A stretch of 64,000 nt of DNA, taken from NCBI GenBank assembly GCA_017311185.1, contig JAESUZ010004823.1:83230-147229 (forward strand), written 5' to 3'. Below, piece by piece: positions 1 to 11,856 of this stretch (its first letter is position 1; every line of letters begins with the position of its first letter). The notes below the pieces were generated by a model, which was given only the letters and a program-made list of their open reading frames with translations, was not told where the DNA came from and did not search any database. The DNA is from Proteles cristata cristata (Eukaryota > Chordata > Mammalia > Carnivora > Hyaenidae). A program made the translations under genes and the position numbers.

Positions 1-156
1 CTTCCCCTATGTTCCTCTGTTTTGTTTCTTAAATTCCAAATCATATGGTATTTGTCTTTCTTTGACTGACTTATCTTGCTTAGCATAATGCACCCTAGTT
101 CTATCCACATCATTGTAAATGGTAAGATTTCATTCTTTTTGAGGGCTGAGTAGAAG
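1..156 (-). mobile_element. L1 3'-end fragment
   Basis: The text around TATTTGTCTTTCTTTGACTG and CTAGTTCTATCCAC is typical antisense L1 3'-end sequence. It closely parallels the L1 at 20940-21110. It is cut at the right by the SINE at 167. Confidence 0.75.
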
Positions 157-166
157 ATGATTGTTG

Positions 167-359
167 TGGGGCACCTGGGTAGCTCCATCAGTTAAGCATT
201 CAGCTCTGGATTTCGGCTCAGGCCGTGATCTCATGGTTCACGAGTTTAAGCCCCACATCAGGCTCTGTGCTAACAGCGCAGACTTTCTCTCTGTCTGTCT
301 CTCAAAAAAATTTAAAACTTAAAATGATTGAAAAAATAAAAAATAAAATAAAACTTAAA
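167..359 (+). mobile_element. CAN-SINE
   Basis: Head GGGGCACCTGGGTAGCTCC, CT-rich end and A-rich tail. The duplication ATGATTGTTG is present at 157-166 and 360-369. Confidence 0.9.
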
Positions 360-608
360 ATGATTGTTGAATATATAAAATTGTAAAGCTTTTCCATGTT
401 GGAAGTCTAAAATGATTGGCCATTTTAGGGGTTGACCAGCTTGTTCTGAAATTGGCCAGATAGTAAATATTTCAGGCTCGACGGACCCTGTGCTCTCTGT
501 CACTTGTTCAGCTCTTGTCCTGTGGCTTGAAAGCAAGCATAGGCAAGACTGAAATGAATGGGCATGGCCGTGTTCCAGTGAGAGTGGATGCACAAAACCA
601 GGTGGTCT

Positions 609-729
609 GGATGCCTGGGTGGCTCGGTGGGTTAAGTTCCGACTTTGCCTCAGGTTGTGATCTCACGTTCATGAGTTCAAGCCCTGCGTCGGGCTCTGTG
701 CTGACAGCTCAGAGCCTGGAGCCTGCTTC

Positions 730-789
<60 letters not shown>

Positions 790-857
790 TGCTCCTTCCC
801 TGCATGTGTTCTCTCTCTCTTAGAAATGAGTAACATTAAAAAATTAAAAAAATAACA
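609..857 (+). mobile_element. CAN-SINE with long (TG)n body
   Basis: SINE head at 609 (TGCCTGGGTGGCTCGG). The usual CT-rich segment has been replaced by a 54-bp TG run. Confidence 0.85.
735..788. repeat. (TG)n microsatellite
   Basis: About 27 uninterrupted TG units inside the SINE at 609. Confidence 0.95.
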
Positions 858-1051
858 AACCAGTTGGTGACCTACAGACCGTGGTTTCCTAATCCCTCTA
901 GAACCATCACTGTTTGGATATTTGACTGCTGACCCTGCCTGGCACCTGGATGGCTTTGAAAATGAAATAAGCAGGTATGATGAGGACTCCTTGGTAATTT
1001 CTGTGCTAGGAAAGTCTGTGACTTGCAACCTTTCTCTGCTTTTCCTTGTAG

Positions 1052-1222
1052 AGATGTGGTATGGTGTGTTCCTGTGGGCACTTGTGTCCTCTCTCTTCTT
1101 CCACGTCCCTGCTGGATTACTGGCCCTCTTCACTCTCAGACACCACAAATATGGTAGGTTCATGTCTGTAAGCATCCTGTTGATGGGCATCGTGGGACCA
1201 ATTACTGCTGGAATCTTGACAA
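1052..1222 (+). CDS. TMEM170A: TMEM170A, internal coding exon (exon 2)
   Basis: This exon encodes the middle of TMEM170A, a small three-pass membrane protein of the ER and nuclear envelope reported to shape ER membranes. The frame opens in a split Glu codon and reads EMWYGVFLWALVSS, then the hydrophobic run FFHVPAGLLALFTL, a basic loop RHHKYGR and a second helix SILLMGIVGPITAGIL. This matches the human protein essentially throughout as I recall it. The acceptor is TTTTCCTTGTAG at 1040-1051 and the donor is GTATGT at 1223. One base of the next Ser codon is left in the exon, and exon 3 supplies the other two. The open frame seen upstream of 1052 is intron. Exon 1, with the start codon, lies before the window. 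Confidence 0.95.
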
Positions 1223-1648
1223 GTATGTTAGACATTAAAATACCAGTCAAACGTTTCATATGACTAGTCACTTAATTTCAGAACCCATTTTAGAAACATG
1301 TCTGTTTGAAATGAAGAAAAAAGGGTGGCTTTTAACCATGGGCACTTTTTTTACCGTATTAGTTTTTTCTTACCTCTTACCTCCCCCATTATTTGGCTAA
1401 TATCTTTGACTTCCTAAAATGTATTTTCTCTCACTGGCTCCAGATAAGCCATGTGAAGCTTTTGAGTTGGGTCATTAGTAAAAGATGTTTATTTCTTTGG
1501 AAGCTCCTGCTCCTTTTTTGTCAGCTGTCAATTGACCAGTGCCATAGCAAGGTTGTTGAAGGCCGCCTCCTCGCTCAGTTGTGGTTACTTTACAGATGAA
1601 GGCATAATTCTAATGACACAAATTCTTGCTCAGAAAACTACCTGATTT

Positions 1649-1838
1649 GGGGCACCTGGGTCGGTTCAGTCGGTTGAGCAACGGACTTCAGCTTAGGGCA
1701 TGATTTCATGGTTCCTGAACTCGAGCCCCACATCAGGTTCATTGCTGTCAATGCAGAGCCTGCTTCAGATCCTCTGTAACCTCACCTCTCTCTGCCCCTC
1801 CCCCACATGGACTCTCTCAAAAAGATTTTTTTAATGAA
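1649..1838 (+). mobile_element. CAN-SINE
   Basis: Head GGGGCACCTGGGTCGG. The flanks ACTACCTGATTTG and AATACCTGATTTG are the target duplication. Confidence 0.9.
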
Positions 1839-1908
1839 AAATACCTGATTTGTTTTCTGATTCTTTTTTTTCCCTCTCAAAAGTTTCTGAGGAAGAATTG
1901 GAATCACA

Positions 1909-2131
1909 GGGGCCCCTGGGTGTCTCAGTCGGTTGAGCATTTGGCTTTGGCTCAGGTCATTATCACATGGTGCATGGGTTTGAGCGCTGCATCAGGCTCT
2001 CTGCTGACAGCTCAGACCGTGGAGCCTGCTGCGGATTCTGTGTCTCACTCTCTCCCTCTGCCCTTCCCCTGCTCATGCTCTGGGTCCCTCCTCTCTCTCT
2101 CAAAAATAAATAAACATTAAACAATTTTTTT
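1909..2131 (+). mobile_element. CAN-SINE
   Basis: Head GGGGCCCCTGGGTGTCTC. The flank AAGAATTGGAAT is repeated on both sides. Confidence 0.9.
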
Positions 2132-3794
2132 TAAGAATTGGAATAACAAATTATAAATTGTTTTTACTTTTTTTGGCTTTTGCTCATATCACAAGGATGA
2201 GAATCAGTTTAAGTCACTCTTAAGTTTATAATTAAATACAAATATCATCTATATCTTATGTAAATTAAAATCCCAAGAAGCCAAAACTGAAAACACTCCA
2301 ATATCACCTCCCTAAGTGGAAAACCTCAGTTTGTATTACTTTTTCTAGGCACATGTAAACATAAATATATGCTGCAAAAACAGAAACACAACAGTCCTAC
2401 TAATTTGTAACTTTTGTGTGAATGTGCGCATTTAAGCCTTGAGCTCTAAACAGAACTGCCCCTCTGTCTTGTCTTTGACTTGAGGTTTTTTGGGGACAGG
2501 GTGGCCTCGTTTCTTTGTGTTCTGTAGGCGGTGAAACCTCTGTGATAACAGGAGGAGGAGGTGGCCACTTTTCTCCGGTCTGTGTTAAGGTGTTTCCGTA
2601 ACTGGCTTTATATAGTATTTTTAACTCTGTCACCTGCTGCTGCTCTTTGGAGACCCTCTGCTCCAGTTTCCTTATTGGATTGCTGGCTCCGAGGAGCTGG
2701 CTCAGACTTCTCATCAGTAAAATAAAGATAACTCCACCCACCTCAGATGCTGTGTGATGATAAAAGGAAATATGTTTATTTAAAGTACTTAATACCTGAC
2801 ACTTAGGAGCTGTGCAGTAAATGTGTCCATTCTGTCTTTAAGACTCCGGTGAGTAGAGCCTGTTTCCTTCCCATTTTGCCATCTTCCTGGTTTGCTTTTC
2901 CCATTCTTCCCTACTTTGTCATCCAGACCCCACCTGAGGGCCTGCTTCAAGTTTCTTAACTCCTTTCTACCCAACCTGCTTCTTTTTTGGAGCTAAATTA
3001 TGAAGGGGCCTTACAAAATAGGTGCCTTGCAATTGTTAGTAACACAGGATGTATGCATAGGCCCTGGAGATGGGCATTTGCAAGTCACAGATAGTCCAGG
3101 CAATCAATACAGATACTGGGTAATTTGCTCTTTCTTCTTCTTCAGATATGTTACTGTGTTTTCATATCACATGTGTAAAATGTGTAGACATTTGATTGAG
3201 GTGCTGTGTATTGTCTTGTATTATCTAAAATCTGTTTCGTGCTGTGCTTTCTTTCTCTGTCCCAGCTTGATGCTGAGTATTCTGAGAAGAGGGATCATAC
3301 CTTATAAAACGTACAGGCAAATACCTATTTGCAGGAATGAACTCACTGACCAAGGAGGATTCTGTTTGGAATAGTTTTTGAGAGGAGGGTCATCTGGGAG
3401 CTCTGGATCTATTATCAAACTAATGAAATCTTGGCTTTCTCGGTACAATGCCGAGTCCCTGTAACAAGTCATCTGGTCTCTAGGGAGATACAGATGTTTG
3501 TGTTTGTTTGATTTACTCCGTTTCTAGAAAGCTGTGGTGATTTAACATAATAAAAATTATTAGTGATACAGGGGACAGAAAGGACCCCATCTGAAAGCAC
3601 TAATCAGTAACTTGTAAGTCATTTGGGGAACACTTAAAACCTAGAAAAAGTATAGGAAAAACAAAACATTTCTGTGATATTTAAATTTTAATGTAAAACT
3701 AGAACATTCTACTTACAGTAGGATTTTAAGTGCTGTATTTTACTGATTATATTAACCTTGATTTTTTTTTTTAAACTCTTGAATTTTTGAACAG

Positions 3795-3925
3795 GTGCTG
3801 CAATTGCCGGAGTGTACCGAGCAGCGGGGAAGGAGATGATACCATTTGAAGCCCTCACCTTGGGTACCGGACAGACGTTCTGTGTAGTGGTGGTCTCCTT
3901 TCTGCGGGTGTTAGCTACTCTATAG
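3795..3925 (+). CDS. TMEM170A: TMEM170A, terminal coding exon (exon 3) with stop
   Basis: Exon 3 completes the Ser codon split at 1222 and reads AAIAGVYRAAGKEMIPFEA, then a final hydrophobic stretch that ends in VLATL and TAG at 3923-3925. With exon 2 this gives the second and third membrane segments and a very short C-terminal tail, as in the mammalian protein. The acceptor is TTTTTGAACAG just before 3795. There is no frameshift or internal stop, and the visible residues differ from human only conservatively (Ile to Val type changes near the end). The gene therefore looks intact. It runs head-to-tail with CFDP1, whose promoter is about 11 kb downstream. Confidence 0.95.
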
Positions 3926-5591
3926 CAAACACCCTTATGCCACGATGGCGAACCTCAGTTTTACAGAATCCTCAAAAAGAATACACTACAGAATGTAGTG
4001 TTTTCTTAGTTCTTCAAATGAAAGGAACTTGGATGAAGAAATGTGTGTGAAGAAGGACATTTCAGCCCTTTCTGTGATTTGAAGCCCCAGGGATTGAGGA
4101 TCTTACTGGACTCCCGCTGTTCTCAACCAAAACAAATCAAGTTTCTCAGCGCCCCCCCCCCCTTCTTTTCTGGTATTTCACCAGTTTTATAGGTATACCT
4201 TTACCCAAGCTAGGTCAGCAATGCTTCTGGATTGACATCCTTTGCACTGAAATTTATAATCTTCTGTGAGAAAATGCGATCTTGCATATATCAGAGAAAC
4301 TATGAAAAATACTGGTGGGTTTCTGAGCATACTGTACTAAAATCTGATTTAATCTAATCTTGATTAGAATTTGGCAGACTCTTCTTTCGCCACATCTTCA
4401 TAACAGTATGTGCCAAGTAGGTTTTGGTTGAATAGAGCTTTGAGAACAAATTTGGTGAAACAGAGCAGGAAAAAATCCTACAACACAAGTAGTGGCTTCA
4501 AGTCCACTGTGGAAAGAAAAAGAAGACGATGTGACATTTTTTGGAAAACTGTCTTGACCTCTGATTACTGAATATATTTTAAGAGATGTGAATCTGTTGT
4601 TTTGTACATTTTATCAAAATAAGCTAGCTTACTTAGACTTTTTTTCCTCCAGAGTTTCTTCCTTTCTCTTGTCACTTTCATTCTCTTGATTTTGGTTAGT
4701 TTAATTGGAAATATACCCTATTAAATAGCTTGAGATCAAAATTTTAATTTTGTTTAGGATGCTCTTTGGATATTGAGGTACCAAAAATTTTTTTTCTTTA
4801 AACATTATTACAGTTTTTCTTCGTGACTTTGGTTGAAATTGTTGAAATGCAGCTTAAACTAAGGTAGAGGTTATTGATTTCTTAGTCTTAATATAGTTAC
4901 CACTTTTACAGTGTTGGATGTCACTCCCAGAAAGTGCCTAAAATTTAATTTTCAGTTAAGCTTCCACATCTTACATTTCCCTTCAAGAGACTCTGTATCC
5001 TTACAGAGAATTAAACATCAGGTTTCTAAAATCCAATTTTAGCTATCTTAATTTTTCTTCTGCCTAACTTTCTTTTTCATTAAAATGCCTGAAAACTGTG
5101 ACCTTCAAAAGAAAAAGGATTGTAAAAATCAGATGTCTAACTTGATCCTTACCACCTAACTGTGTTGAATGGAATACATTCGTTCTCTGTTTTCAGAACA
5201 GTTTCTGGTCATTAAACCTGATGTTTTTAAAGGAAAGTTTTCATTGCGACAGTAAGGCTAGCAGCCTATGAGGTCATGTACACACACACAGTATCTATTC
5301 CATTTAAAGCAATATCCACTCCGGCTTCTGATTAAAAGTAACCAGGAAGACGAACTTACCAGGGTTGAAGAGGAAAAATTACAAAGAAATCACAGAAATT
5401 AACTGGACATTTTCTTCTAACTAATAGGCCATTAGACAGCTTATCAAAATTACAGTGACATATACTCAGACTCGGTAGAAAATTACAAGAAGACTTGGAA
5501 TGCCAGCAACTGTTTTTACAAATTCCCCCGCAAGTTCTCTCTCCAATGCTCAAATAATGCTCAAATGCTCAAGTTTTTCTTTCAAACAAAT

Positions 5592-5706
5592 GTTGACTTT
5601 TTTTTTAGAGATTTTAAGTTATCTCTATTCCCAGCATGGAGCTCAAACTCACAACCGTAAGATCAAGTGTCGCATGCTCCACCGGCTGAGCCAGGCAGGT
5701 GCCCCT
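5592..5706 (-). mobile_element. Old CAN-SINE fragment
   Basis: Antisense 3'-truncated copy ending in GAGCCAGGCAGGTGCCCC, with many substitutions. It lies in the probable TMEM170A 3'UTR. Confidence 0.75.
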
Positions 5707-5791
5707 AAATCTTTAAATAAGACTCCCATTTTCCAGTTCAAGGAGCTGTGATTTTGCAAAGTAGCCCTTCAATTTAAGACATTTGAGGACA

Positions 5792-5980
5792 GGGGTGCCT
5801 GCGTGGCTCAGTCAATTGAGTGTCTTACTCTTGATGTTGACTCAGGTCATATTCTCACAGTTCGTGGGTTTGAGCCCTGCATTGGGCTCCATGTGGAGCC
5901 CGCTTGGATTCTCCCTGTCTCCTTTTCTGTGCTCCTCTCTGCTCTCTCATGATAAGTTAAATAAAGTCTAAAAAAAAAAA
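5792..5980 (+). mobile_element. CAN-SINE
   Basis: Head GGGGTGCCTGCGTGGCTC and tail AATAAAGTC(A)n. It brings a potential polyadenylation signal into the probable TMEM170A 3'UTR. Confidence 0.9.
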
Positions 5981-6884
5981 TTGGGGGACATTACATCGTT
6001 TATTATAGAAAATGATTTTAATCATCTATCTTGACATATGCCTCTTATTAGAAGGCTCTAAAGCCTTCTTTTGGATAGAATTTTACAAATTACACATGTG
6101 GGCCAGTAATTGGTAGGCCCCTCTTCCTGAGTACTAATTTTTGAACATACTGATCGATGATTTAAATATTTGGTTTTTCTTTTAAGGCCAAGACACAAAA
6201 GTCAGTGCATTTTGGAAGGTGTTTTTGTTCCCATCTGTTTTTTGTTTGCTATACTTTGATTATCTGCTTTTCTAAAACTTCAGATATAAACTATATCTTT
6301 AAATTATTGAATATTCATCCATCCCAGTATGTGAACATTCTGTGAATAAATTTCTATAGACCTTTATACAGACCGAGCTTTGTAGCTTGAGATGTTTTTA
6401 AGAAGATAATATTTGGATGATAAAAAATGTCTATTCCCTTTCAGATGGTTTTTTTTTTTTTAATTTCTTGTCTCAAATACACAATTATTTGGGGGTGGAA
6501 AAATACTGGCATTTGTGTTGAACATTTTATTTTACCATATATAAGTTTGTAGAATTTTTGCCAGCCACCGGCTTTCTTAGAGCCTGTGCACCCACCGCTT
6601 CCCAGCTAGACATCCACTTTTACTTTTATTTGTTTGTTTAATATTTTTTACGCTGGAGGAAGAGACAGCTCCCAGCCACAAAAGCTGGATTCTTTAATAC
6701 GGGGATTTTGGAGAGGAAGACATTTCACGAAACTTAAGTCCATGTAAAAGTGTAAAGAATATTCCACAAGGATGTCTCTTTGTGCTCTTAACTCATTTTT
6801 AAATTTTGCAGCAAACATTTACTGGAAATAATTAAACCAGTGAGAAAAAGTTGATGCAAATCATTAAACCATTCCTTATGTTTT

Positions 6885-7120
6885 TAAATTTTTATTTTTT
6901 AATGTTTTATTTATTTCTGAGAGAGATTGAGAGAGAGACAGACAGACAGTGCATGAACGGAGGAGGGGCAGAGAGAGACAGAGACAGAATCTGAAGCAGG
7001 CTCCCGGCTCTGAGCTGTCAGCACAGAGCCTGACTGGGGGCTCAAACTCACAAACCATGAGTGAGATCATGAGCTGAGCCGAAGTCAGCTGTTTGCTGAC
7101 TGAGCCACTCAGGCACCCCA
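6885..7120 (-). mobile_element. CAN-SINE
   Basis: Antisense full-length copy, from a T-rich tail to GAGCCACTCAGGCACCCC. Confidence 0.9.
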
Positions 7121-8014
7121 TATCTTTTGAATTTGGAACTGTATGATGGCTTTTGATTTCAGTGTCCTTCGTTACTGCTCTGATGTGAATTAAGTTCTTA
7201 CTACAACTGCAGTGCATACCGACCTTCCCTAAGAAACTGTTTCCTGGAAGGTGAGGCCGGGAGCCAACAGCCAGCCCCAGGCAGCAAGTTTGGTGTCTGT
7301 GCATTTCTGTTTCATGCATTCCCTTAGGCTGGTTGTGACTAAAATCAGCTTAACTTTTGTATTAGATTATTTCACCAACTGCTACAGCCCAAATGATCAA
7401 ATCTTTGTACAATAGAAAATTATTTAAATTTTATTTTTCTACGAAATTTCTAATTCTGGTATAAATGTTTATCAATAAAGAATTAATTTCAATTCTGTGA
7501 GCTGGGACTATCATTTCTTTTTTCAGTGGCCAGTGAATTTAATCTTGCAATAACGTCTGACTTAAATTTGGGGAGTTTAAATAACTTACTACTTAACATA
7601 TGTTTAACTGTATTTTATGTTCTTAACTAAAAACTTCTTAACTAATTTATGGTAAAATTCTTGTTCAAAGGTGTGATTAAACCGTACTTACATGTGATCT
7701 TGAGTCCTATTAACTGCACTTTGGGGGCTGTATCTTATCAGCTGGAAGCTTTTTGTATGAAACCACACTGAGATGGCTGAAAGCTGATACAGCATATGAA
7801 AAAAATATTTCAACAGTAAGTTCACGTGAAGAGAGGCTCTCAACATTGGTTAGTACTCTCACTGACATCGTAAGTCTTTTTCTATCCCGCATTTTCAGCA
7901 AATTCCATTGTCCTGTTTGGGTAACTTACATCATGGTCACGGACGAGCACTGCACTTCCTGGCATTGTGGACAATGTCTGGCAATAGACTGCCCATCCAT
8001 GCTCTCTGTTTCTT

Positions 8015-8160
8015 TTTTATTGAAGCATAATATATGGTAAAGCGCACAAATCTCAGACGTATAGCTTGATGAACGTTTAGTATTTATACATTTATGTGAA
8101 TACCACACGGGTCGAGGTACAGAACAATTTTTAGCACCCCAGGAGAACCCTATGTGCAGA
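8015..8160 (-). mobile_element. Old L1-like 3' fragment
   Basis: TTATTGAAGCATAATATATGG and the following text resemble antisense 3' ends of old L1 elements. Diverged, recognised by eye only. Confidence 0.4.
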
Positions 8161-8297
8161 GTCGGGCCAGAAGCCCCCAAGAGTGTATGTATCCAGGACC
8201 CACGACAGGAGGAACTTTTCTTCAGTTTTCAAAAGGTGATAGCCCAAGGCTGGACAATGGAGACTGTGGAAGAGGAGGAGCTAAAGGTGCTGAGTAT

Positions 8298-8496
8298 GGG
8301 GACACCTGGTTGAGCATCGACTTTGGCTCAGGTCACGATCTCATGGCTCATCGGTTCGAGCCCCACGTGGGGCTCTGTGCTGACAGCTCGGAGCCTGGAG
8401 CCTGCTTCGGATTCTGTCTCTCTGTCTCTCTCCGCCCCTCCCCTGCTCACACTCTGTCTCTCTCTCAAAAATAAACATTAAGGAAAATTAAAAAAT
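8298..8496 (+). mobile_element. CAN-SINE, head internally deleted
   Basis: The head GGGGACACCTGG lacks part of the usual GGTGGCTCAGTCGG box. The flanking duplication is AAAGGTGCTGAGTAT / AAAGGTGCTCAGTAT. Confidence 0.85.
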
Positions 8497-9150
8497 AAAG
8501 GTGCTCAGTATGGTAGAGAGGACCCCACAAACCCTTGTTACGACAACACAGTAATAATAAATGAGGAATCTTTTAGGGAATTTGTCCTCTGGCCAACTGG
8601 AGAGTGCTGTCTAAAGGAGCCAACCATTACTTAGATCTAGCCTATTTCTGCTTCATAGGATTTTGAGCCCAGTATGTCCAGATATGCCAGTTTTTGAGGG
8701 GAAGTTGGAAATCTAGATTGACATCTCAATTTTTAAGCGCTTGCAAATGAACTTGAATTCCCATAAAACGCTTTTCGGATCAAACAATGCATGCCTTTGA
8801 GCTGGATTTGGCCTCCGTGAAACTTTGAAACAATGGAAAATAGCTCCTAGCCTGGTTACCCTTAAAGTGGTTGGAAACTTTGTGAATCTGAACAAATGCA
8901 TGGAGTGCCAGTGAGCTGTGAGGAGACTGGGAGAAAGGAGATGATGCAGGAGGGGAGGCTGTCGGAGAACCCCAACACAACCTCTTCCCCAGGAGCAAAC
9001 GGCTGCATCCCAGTTTGTCACTGCAGGGTCCATTTACACTGTCCAAGGAAACAGGCTGGGGACGGTAAACCCCCAAATACTGGGTCCTAATTTCACATCT
9101 GCTTTTCTATTATCCTCCCATGAGGAAGATCTACTGAAAACATAGACCTA

Positions 9151-9380
9151 GGGGCACCTGGGTGGCTTAGTCGGTTAAGTGTCCGACTTTCGCTTAGGTC
9201 ATGATCTCACGGTTCGTGGGTTCGAGCCCCGCGTGGGGCTCTGTGCTGGCTGCCAGCTCAGAGCCTGGAGCCTGTTTCAGAGTCTGTGACTCCCTCTCTC
9301 TGACTCTCCCCTGCTCACGCTGTCTCTCTCTCTCCTAGAAATAAATAAAATATTACAAAAATTAAAAAAAAAAGAAAAAA
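9151..9380 (+). mobile_element. CAN-SINE
   Basis: Head GGGGCACCTGGGTGGCTTAG, in the L1. The 15-bp flanks are GAAAACATAGACCTA / GAAAACATAAACCTA. Confidence 0.95.
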
Positions 9381-9682
9381 GAAAACATAAACCTAAATGT
9401 AAGAACTTTATAAAGCTCAGAAGAAAATGAGAGTAAGTTTTGTGATCTTGAGTTAGGCAAAACCTTCTTAGATAGAACCCCCAAATGCACAGGGACAAGA
9501 GAAGAATAAAGTGCACTTCATCAAATTTTTAAAAAATGCTATGCTTCAAAGGATGCCATCAAGGGTGTGGAAAGGCACCCCACAGAATAGAAGGAATTAT
9601 TCAAGTCCTGTAGTATATAGGAAACTGCTATTTAGAATATATAAAGAACTCTTAAAACTCAGCAATAAAAAGACAAATGATC

Positions 9683-9897
9683 GGGCACCTGGGTGGCTGA
9701 GTCAATTAAGTGTCCGACTTAGGCTTAAGTCATGGTCTCATGGTTCATGGGTTCGAGCCCAGGGTCAGGCTCTATGCGGACAGCTCAGAGCCTGGAGCCT
9801 GCTTCGGATTCTGTGTCTCCCTCTCTCCCTCCCCTCTCCTGCTCGTGCTCTGTCTCTCTCTCTAGCTCTCTCTCATGAATAAATAAATGTTAAAAAA
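9683..9897 (+). mobile_element. CAN-SINE
   Basis: Head GGGCACCTGGGTGGCTGAG. Its A-rich tail runs into the next, inverted SINE. Confidence 0.9.
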
Positions 9898-9902
9898 ATT
9901 TT

Positions 9903-10052
9903 ATTATTTTTTAATATTTATTTTTGAGAGAGAGAGAGCAGAGGAGGGCAGAGAGGGAGAGACAGAATACGCGGGGCTTGAACTCACGAACCATGAGATG
10001 ATGACCTGAGCCAAAGTCAGACACTCAACCCACCAAACCACCCAGGCGCCCC
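9903..10052 (-). mobile_element. CAN-SINE, internally shortened
   Basis: Antisense copy missing most of the middle. Together with the sense copy immediately before, it forms an inverted pair. Confidence 0.9.
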
Positions 10053-10660
10053 TAAAAATTTTTTTAAAAAGAGAAATGACCTGTTTTTAAAATGGGCAAA
10101 AGATCTGTATACACACACGAAAAGGAGCAAAAGATCTGAACAGACATTCTCCAAAGAACATACACCATGGCCAATAAAGACATGAAAAGATGTTTAATAC
10201 CAGTCATCAGGGAGGTACAAATCAAAACTACAGTGCAATGTCACTTCACACCCACGAGGATGGCTTTAATCAAAAAGACAAGGGTTTTGGTAAGGTGTGC
10301 AGAAACTGGAACTTTCAGACATTGTTGCTGAGGTTATAAAATGGCACAGCTGCTTTGGGAAGCCATCTGGCAGTTCTCCGAAAGGTAAAGCACAGGATTA
10401 CTATTTGATCAAGCAATTCCACAGGCGTATACCAAAGAGAAATTACCTCTGAACATGTGTTAAGTGAAAGGAGACAGTTACAAAAGACCATACATTGTAT
10501 AATACCATTTACATGAAAAGTCCAGAATAGGCAAATCTATAGAGACAGAGAGATTAGCCTGAGGCTGGGGACTGGGGAGAAATGGGTAAGGAGCTCATTT
10601 TTTAATATGATGGCTGCACAAGTCTGAATTTACCAGAACTATTGAATGTGTACTTAAAAG

Positions 10661-10744
10661 TTTATTTATTTAAGCAATCTCTAGACACAACTTCAGCAAG
10701 ATCAAGAGCCACATGCTCTACTGACTGAGCCAGCCATGCATCCC
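10661..10744 (-). mobile_element. Old CAN-SINE fragment
   Basis: Antisense copy recognisable by AAGCAATCTCTAGACAC, GATCAAGAGCCACATGCTC and GAGCCAGCCATGCATCCC. Confidence 0.75.
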
Positions 10745-10807
10745 TGAACTGCGACCTTTAAATGGGTACATTTTATGACTGTGAATTATGTTCCAATTAA
10801 GCTGGGT

Positions 10808-10978
10808 TTTTTTAATGTTTTATTTTATTTTTGAGAGAGAGAGATACAGAATCTGAAGTAGGCTCCAGGCTCTGAGCTGTCAGCACAGAGCCCAGTGAGG
10901 GGCTCAAACTTGTGAACCATGAGATCATGACCTGAGCAAAAGTCAGAAACTAAGTGACTGGTCCACCCAGGTGTCCCC
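10808..10978 (-). mobile_element. CAN-SINE
   Basis: Antisense copy ending in CCACCCAGGTGTCCCC. The CT/GA-rich part is shortened. Confidence 0.85.
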
Positions 10979-11034
10979 AATTAGGCTGTTTTTTAACGTT
11001 TGCTGCTATAATGCCACCACAATGTCCCCTTATA

Positions 11035-11215
11035 AAATTTATTTTTATTTATTTATTTAATTTTCCAGTTAGTTAACATATAGTGTAGTCTTGGCTTCAG
11101 GAGTAGAACCCAGTGATTCATGTCTTATATATGACACCCAGCGCTCATTTCGAATAGGGCCCTCCTTAATGCCTGTCACCCATTTACCATAATGTCCTTT
11201 TAACCACAGGTGTGT
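11035..11215 (-). mobile_element. Carnivore L1 3' end
   Basis: CCAGTTAGTTAACATATAGTG followed by CACCCAGCGCTCATTTC is antisense carnivore L1 3'UTR sequence. Confidence 0.75.
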
Positions 11216-11415
11216 TTATCTATTCCTTAATTTAGATTAACTCTAGGACTGAGTGACTCAAACATTCAGAGTATCTAGTCCAGAGTATCAACGAGGAGCA
11301 ATTTTCAGCTGAGAAAAATCCTAAACCTGAACAAAACAATCTTAATTGTTGCTGTCTCCTGTGTATTTGTCTCTGATTGCTCCCTCCATTAATTGGATTA
11401 TAATTAAGAAATACT

Positions 11416-11629
11416 GGGGCGCCTGGGTGGCTTAGTCGGTTAAGTGTCCGACTTTCGCTTAGGTCATGATCTCGCGGTTCGTGGGTTCGAGCCCCGCCTC
11501 AGGCTCTGTGCGGACTGCCAGCTCAGAGCCTGGAGCCTGTTTCAGTCTGTGACTCCCTCTCTCTCTCTGACCCTCCCCTCTCATCTCTCTCTCTCTCTCT
11601 AGAAATAAATAAAATATTAAAAAAAAAAA
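11416..11629 (+). mobile_element. CAN-SINE, young subtype
   Basis: Head GGGGCGCCTGGGTGGCTTAG and the GACTGCCAGCTCAGAG diagnostic body. Its tail abuts the next SINE. Confidence 0.95.
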
Positions 11630-11642
11630 AAGAAATATATTA

Positions 11643-11856
11643 GGGGTGCCTGGGTGGCTCAGTCGGTTAAGCGTCCAACTTCGGTTCAGGTCACGATCTC
11701 ACGGTTTGTAGGTTCGAGCCCTGTGTGGGGCTCTGTGCTGACAGCTACCTTGGAGCCTGGAGCCTGTTTCAGATTGTGTCTCCCTCTCTCTCTGACCCTC
11801 CCCTGCTCCTGCCGTCTCTCTCTCTCAGAAATAAATAATATATTTAAAAAATTTTT
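11643..11856 (+). mobile_element. CAN-SINE
   Basis: Head GGGGTGCCTGGGTGGCTC. It forms a head-to-tail pair with the SINE ending at 11629. Confidence 0.95.

Larger units (their letters stand above)
1223..3794 (+). other. TMEM170A: TMEM170A intron 2
   Basis: Intron between the two visible TMEM170A exons, with GT at 1223 and AG at 3793-3794. It holds two SINEs (1649 and 1909). The remaining stretches (1223-1648 and 2132-3794) show no coding sequence or repeat that I can name. Confidence 0.85.
3926..7500 (+). other. TMEM170A: Probable TMEM170A 3'UTR
   Basis: AT-rich sequence without genes follows the TMEM170A stop codon. Candidate polyadenylation signals (AATAAA) lie at 6345-6350 and 7474-7479. 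A third, in the tail of the SINE at 5792, is less likely to be used. Three SINE copies sit inside (5592, 5792 and 6885). The 3' end is an inference: other mammals have a multi-kilobase 3'UTR here, but the sequence alone cannot say which site is used. Confidence 0.45.
9120..10660 (+). mobile_element. L1 fragment (ORF2 C-terminal end and 3' part), interrupted
   Basis: Sense-oriented old L1. It contains degenerate ORF2 end sequence (for example around AATATATAAAGAACTCTTA and GGGCAAAAGATCTG) and the 3' portion to about 10660. It is split by SINEs at 9151, 9683 and 9903. Left and right ends are approximate. Confidence 0.75.

Noticed and set aside
922..1051. In-frame extension upstream of TMEM170A exon 2
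   Set aside because: A good acceptor sits at 1040-1051 and homology to TMEM170A begins exactly there. The upstream residues do not match the family.
669..1271. A 200-codon minus-strand frame
   Set aside because: It crosses the antisense of TMEM170A exon 2 and a TG microsatellite (THTHTH run). It is a shadow.
9511..9882. Long open frame of 123 codons over an L1/SINE junction
   Set aside because: It runs from L1 ORF2 debris into a SINE head. The C-terminal half is the SINE translation seen at dozens of sites here (WLSQLSVRL, SGHDLT, SLSLS).
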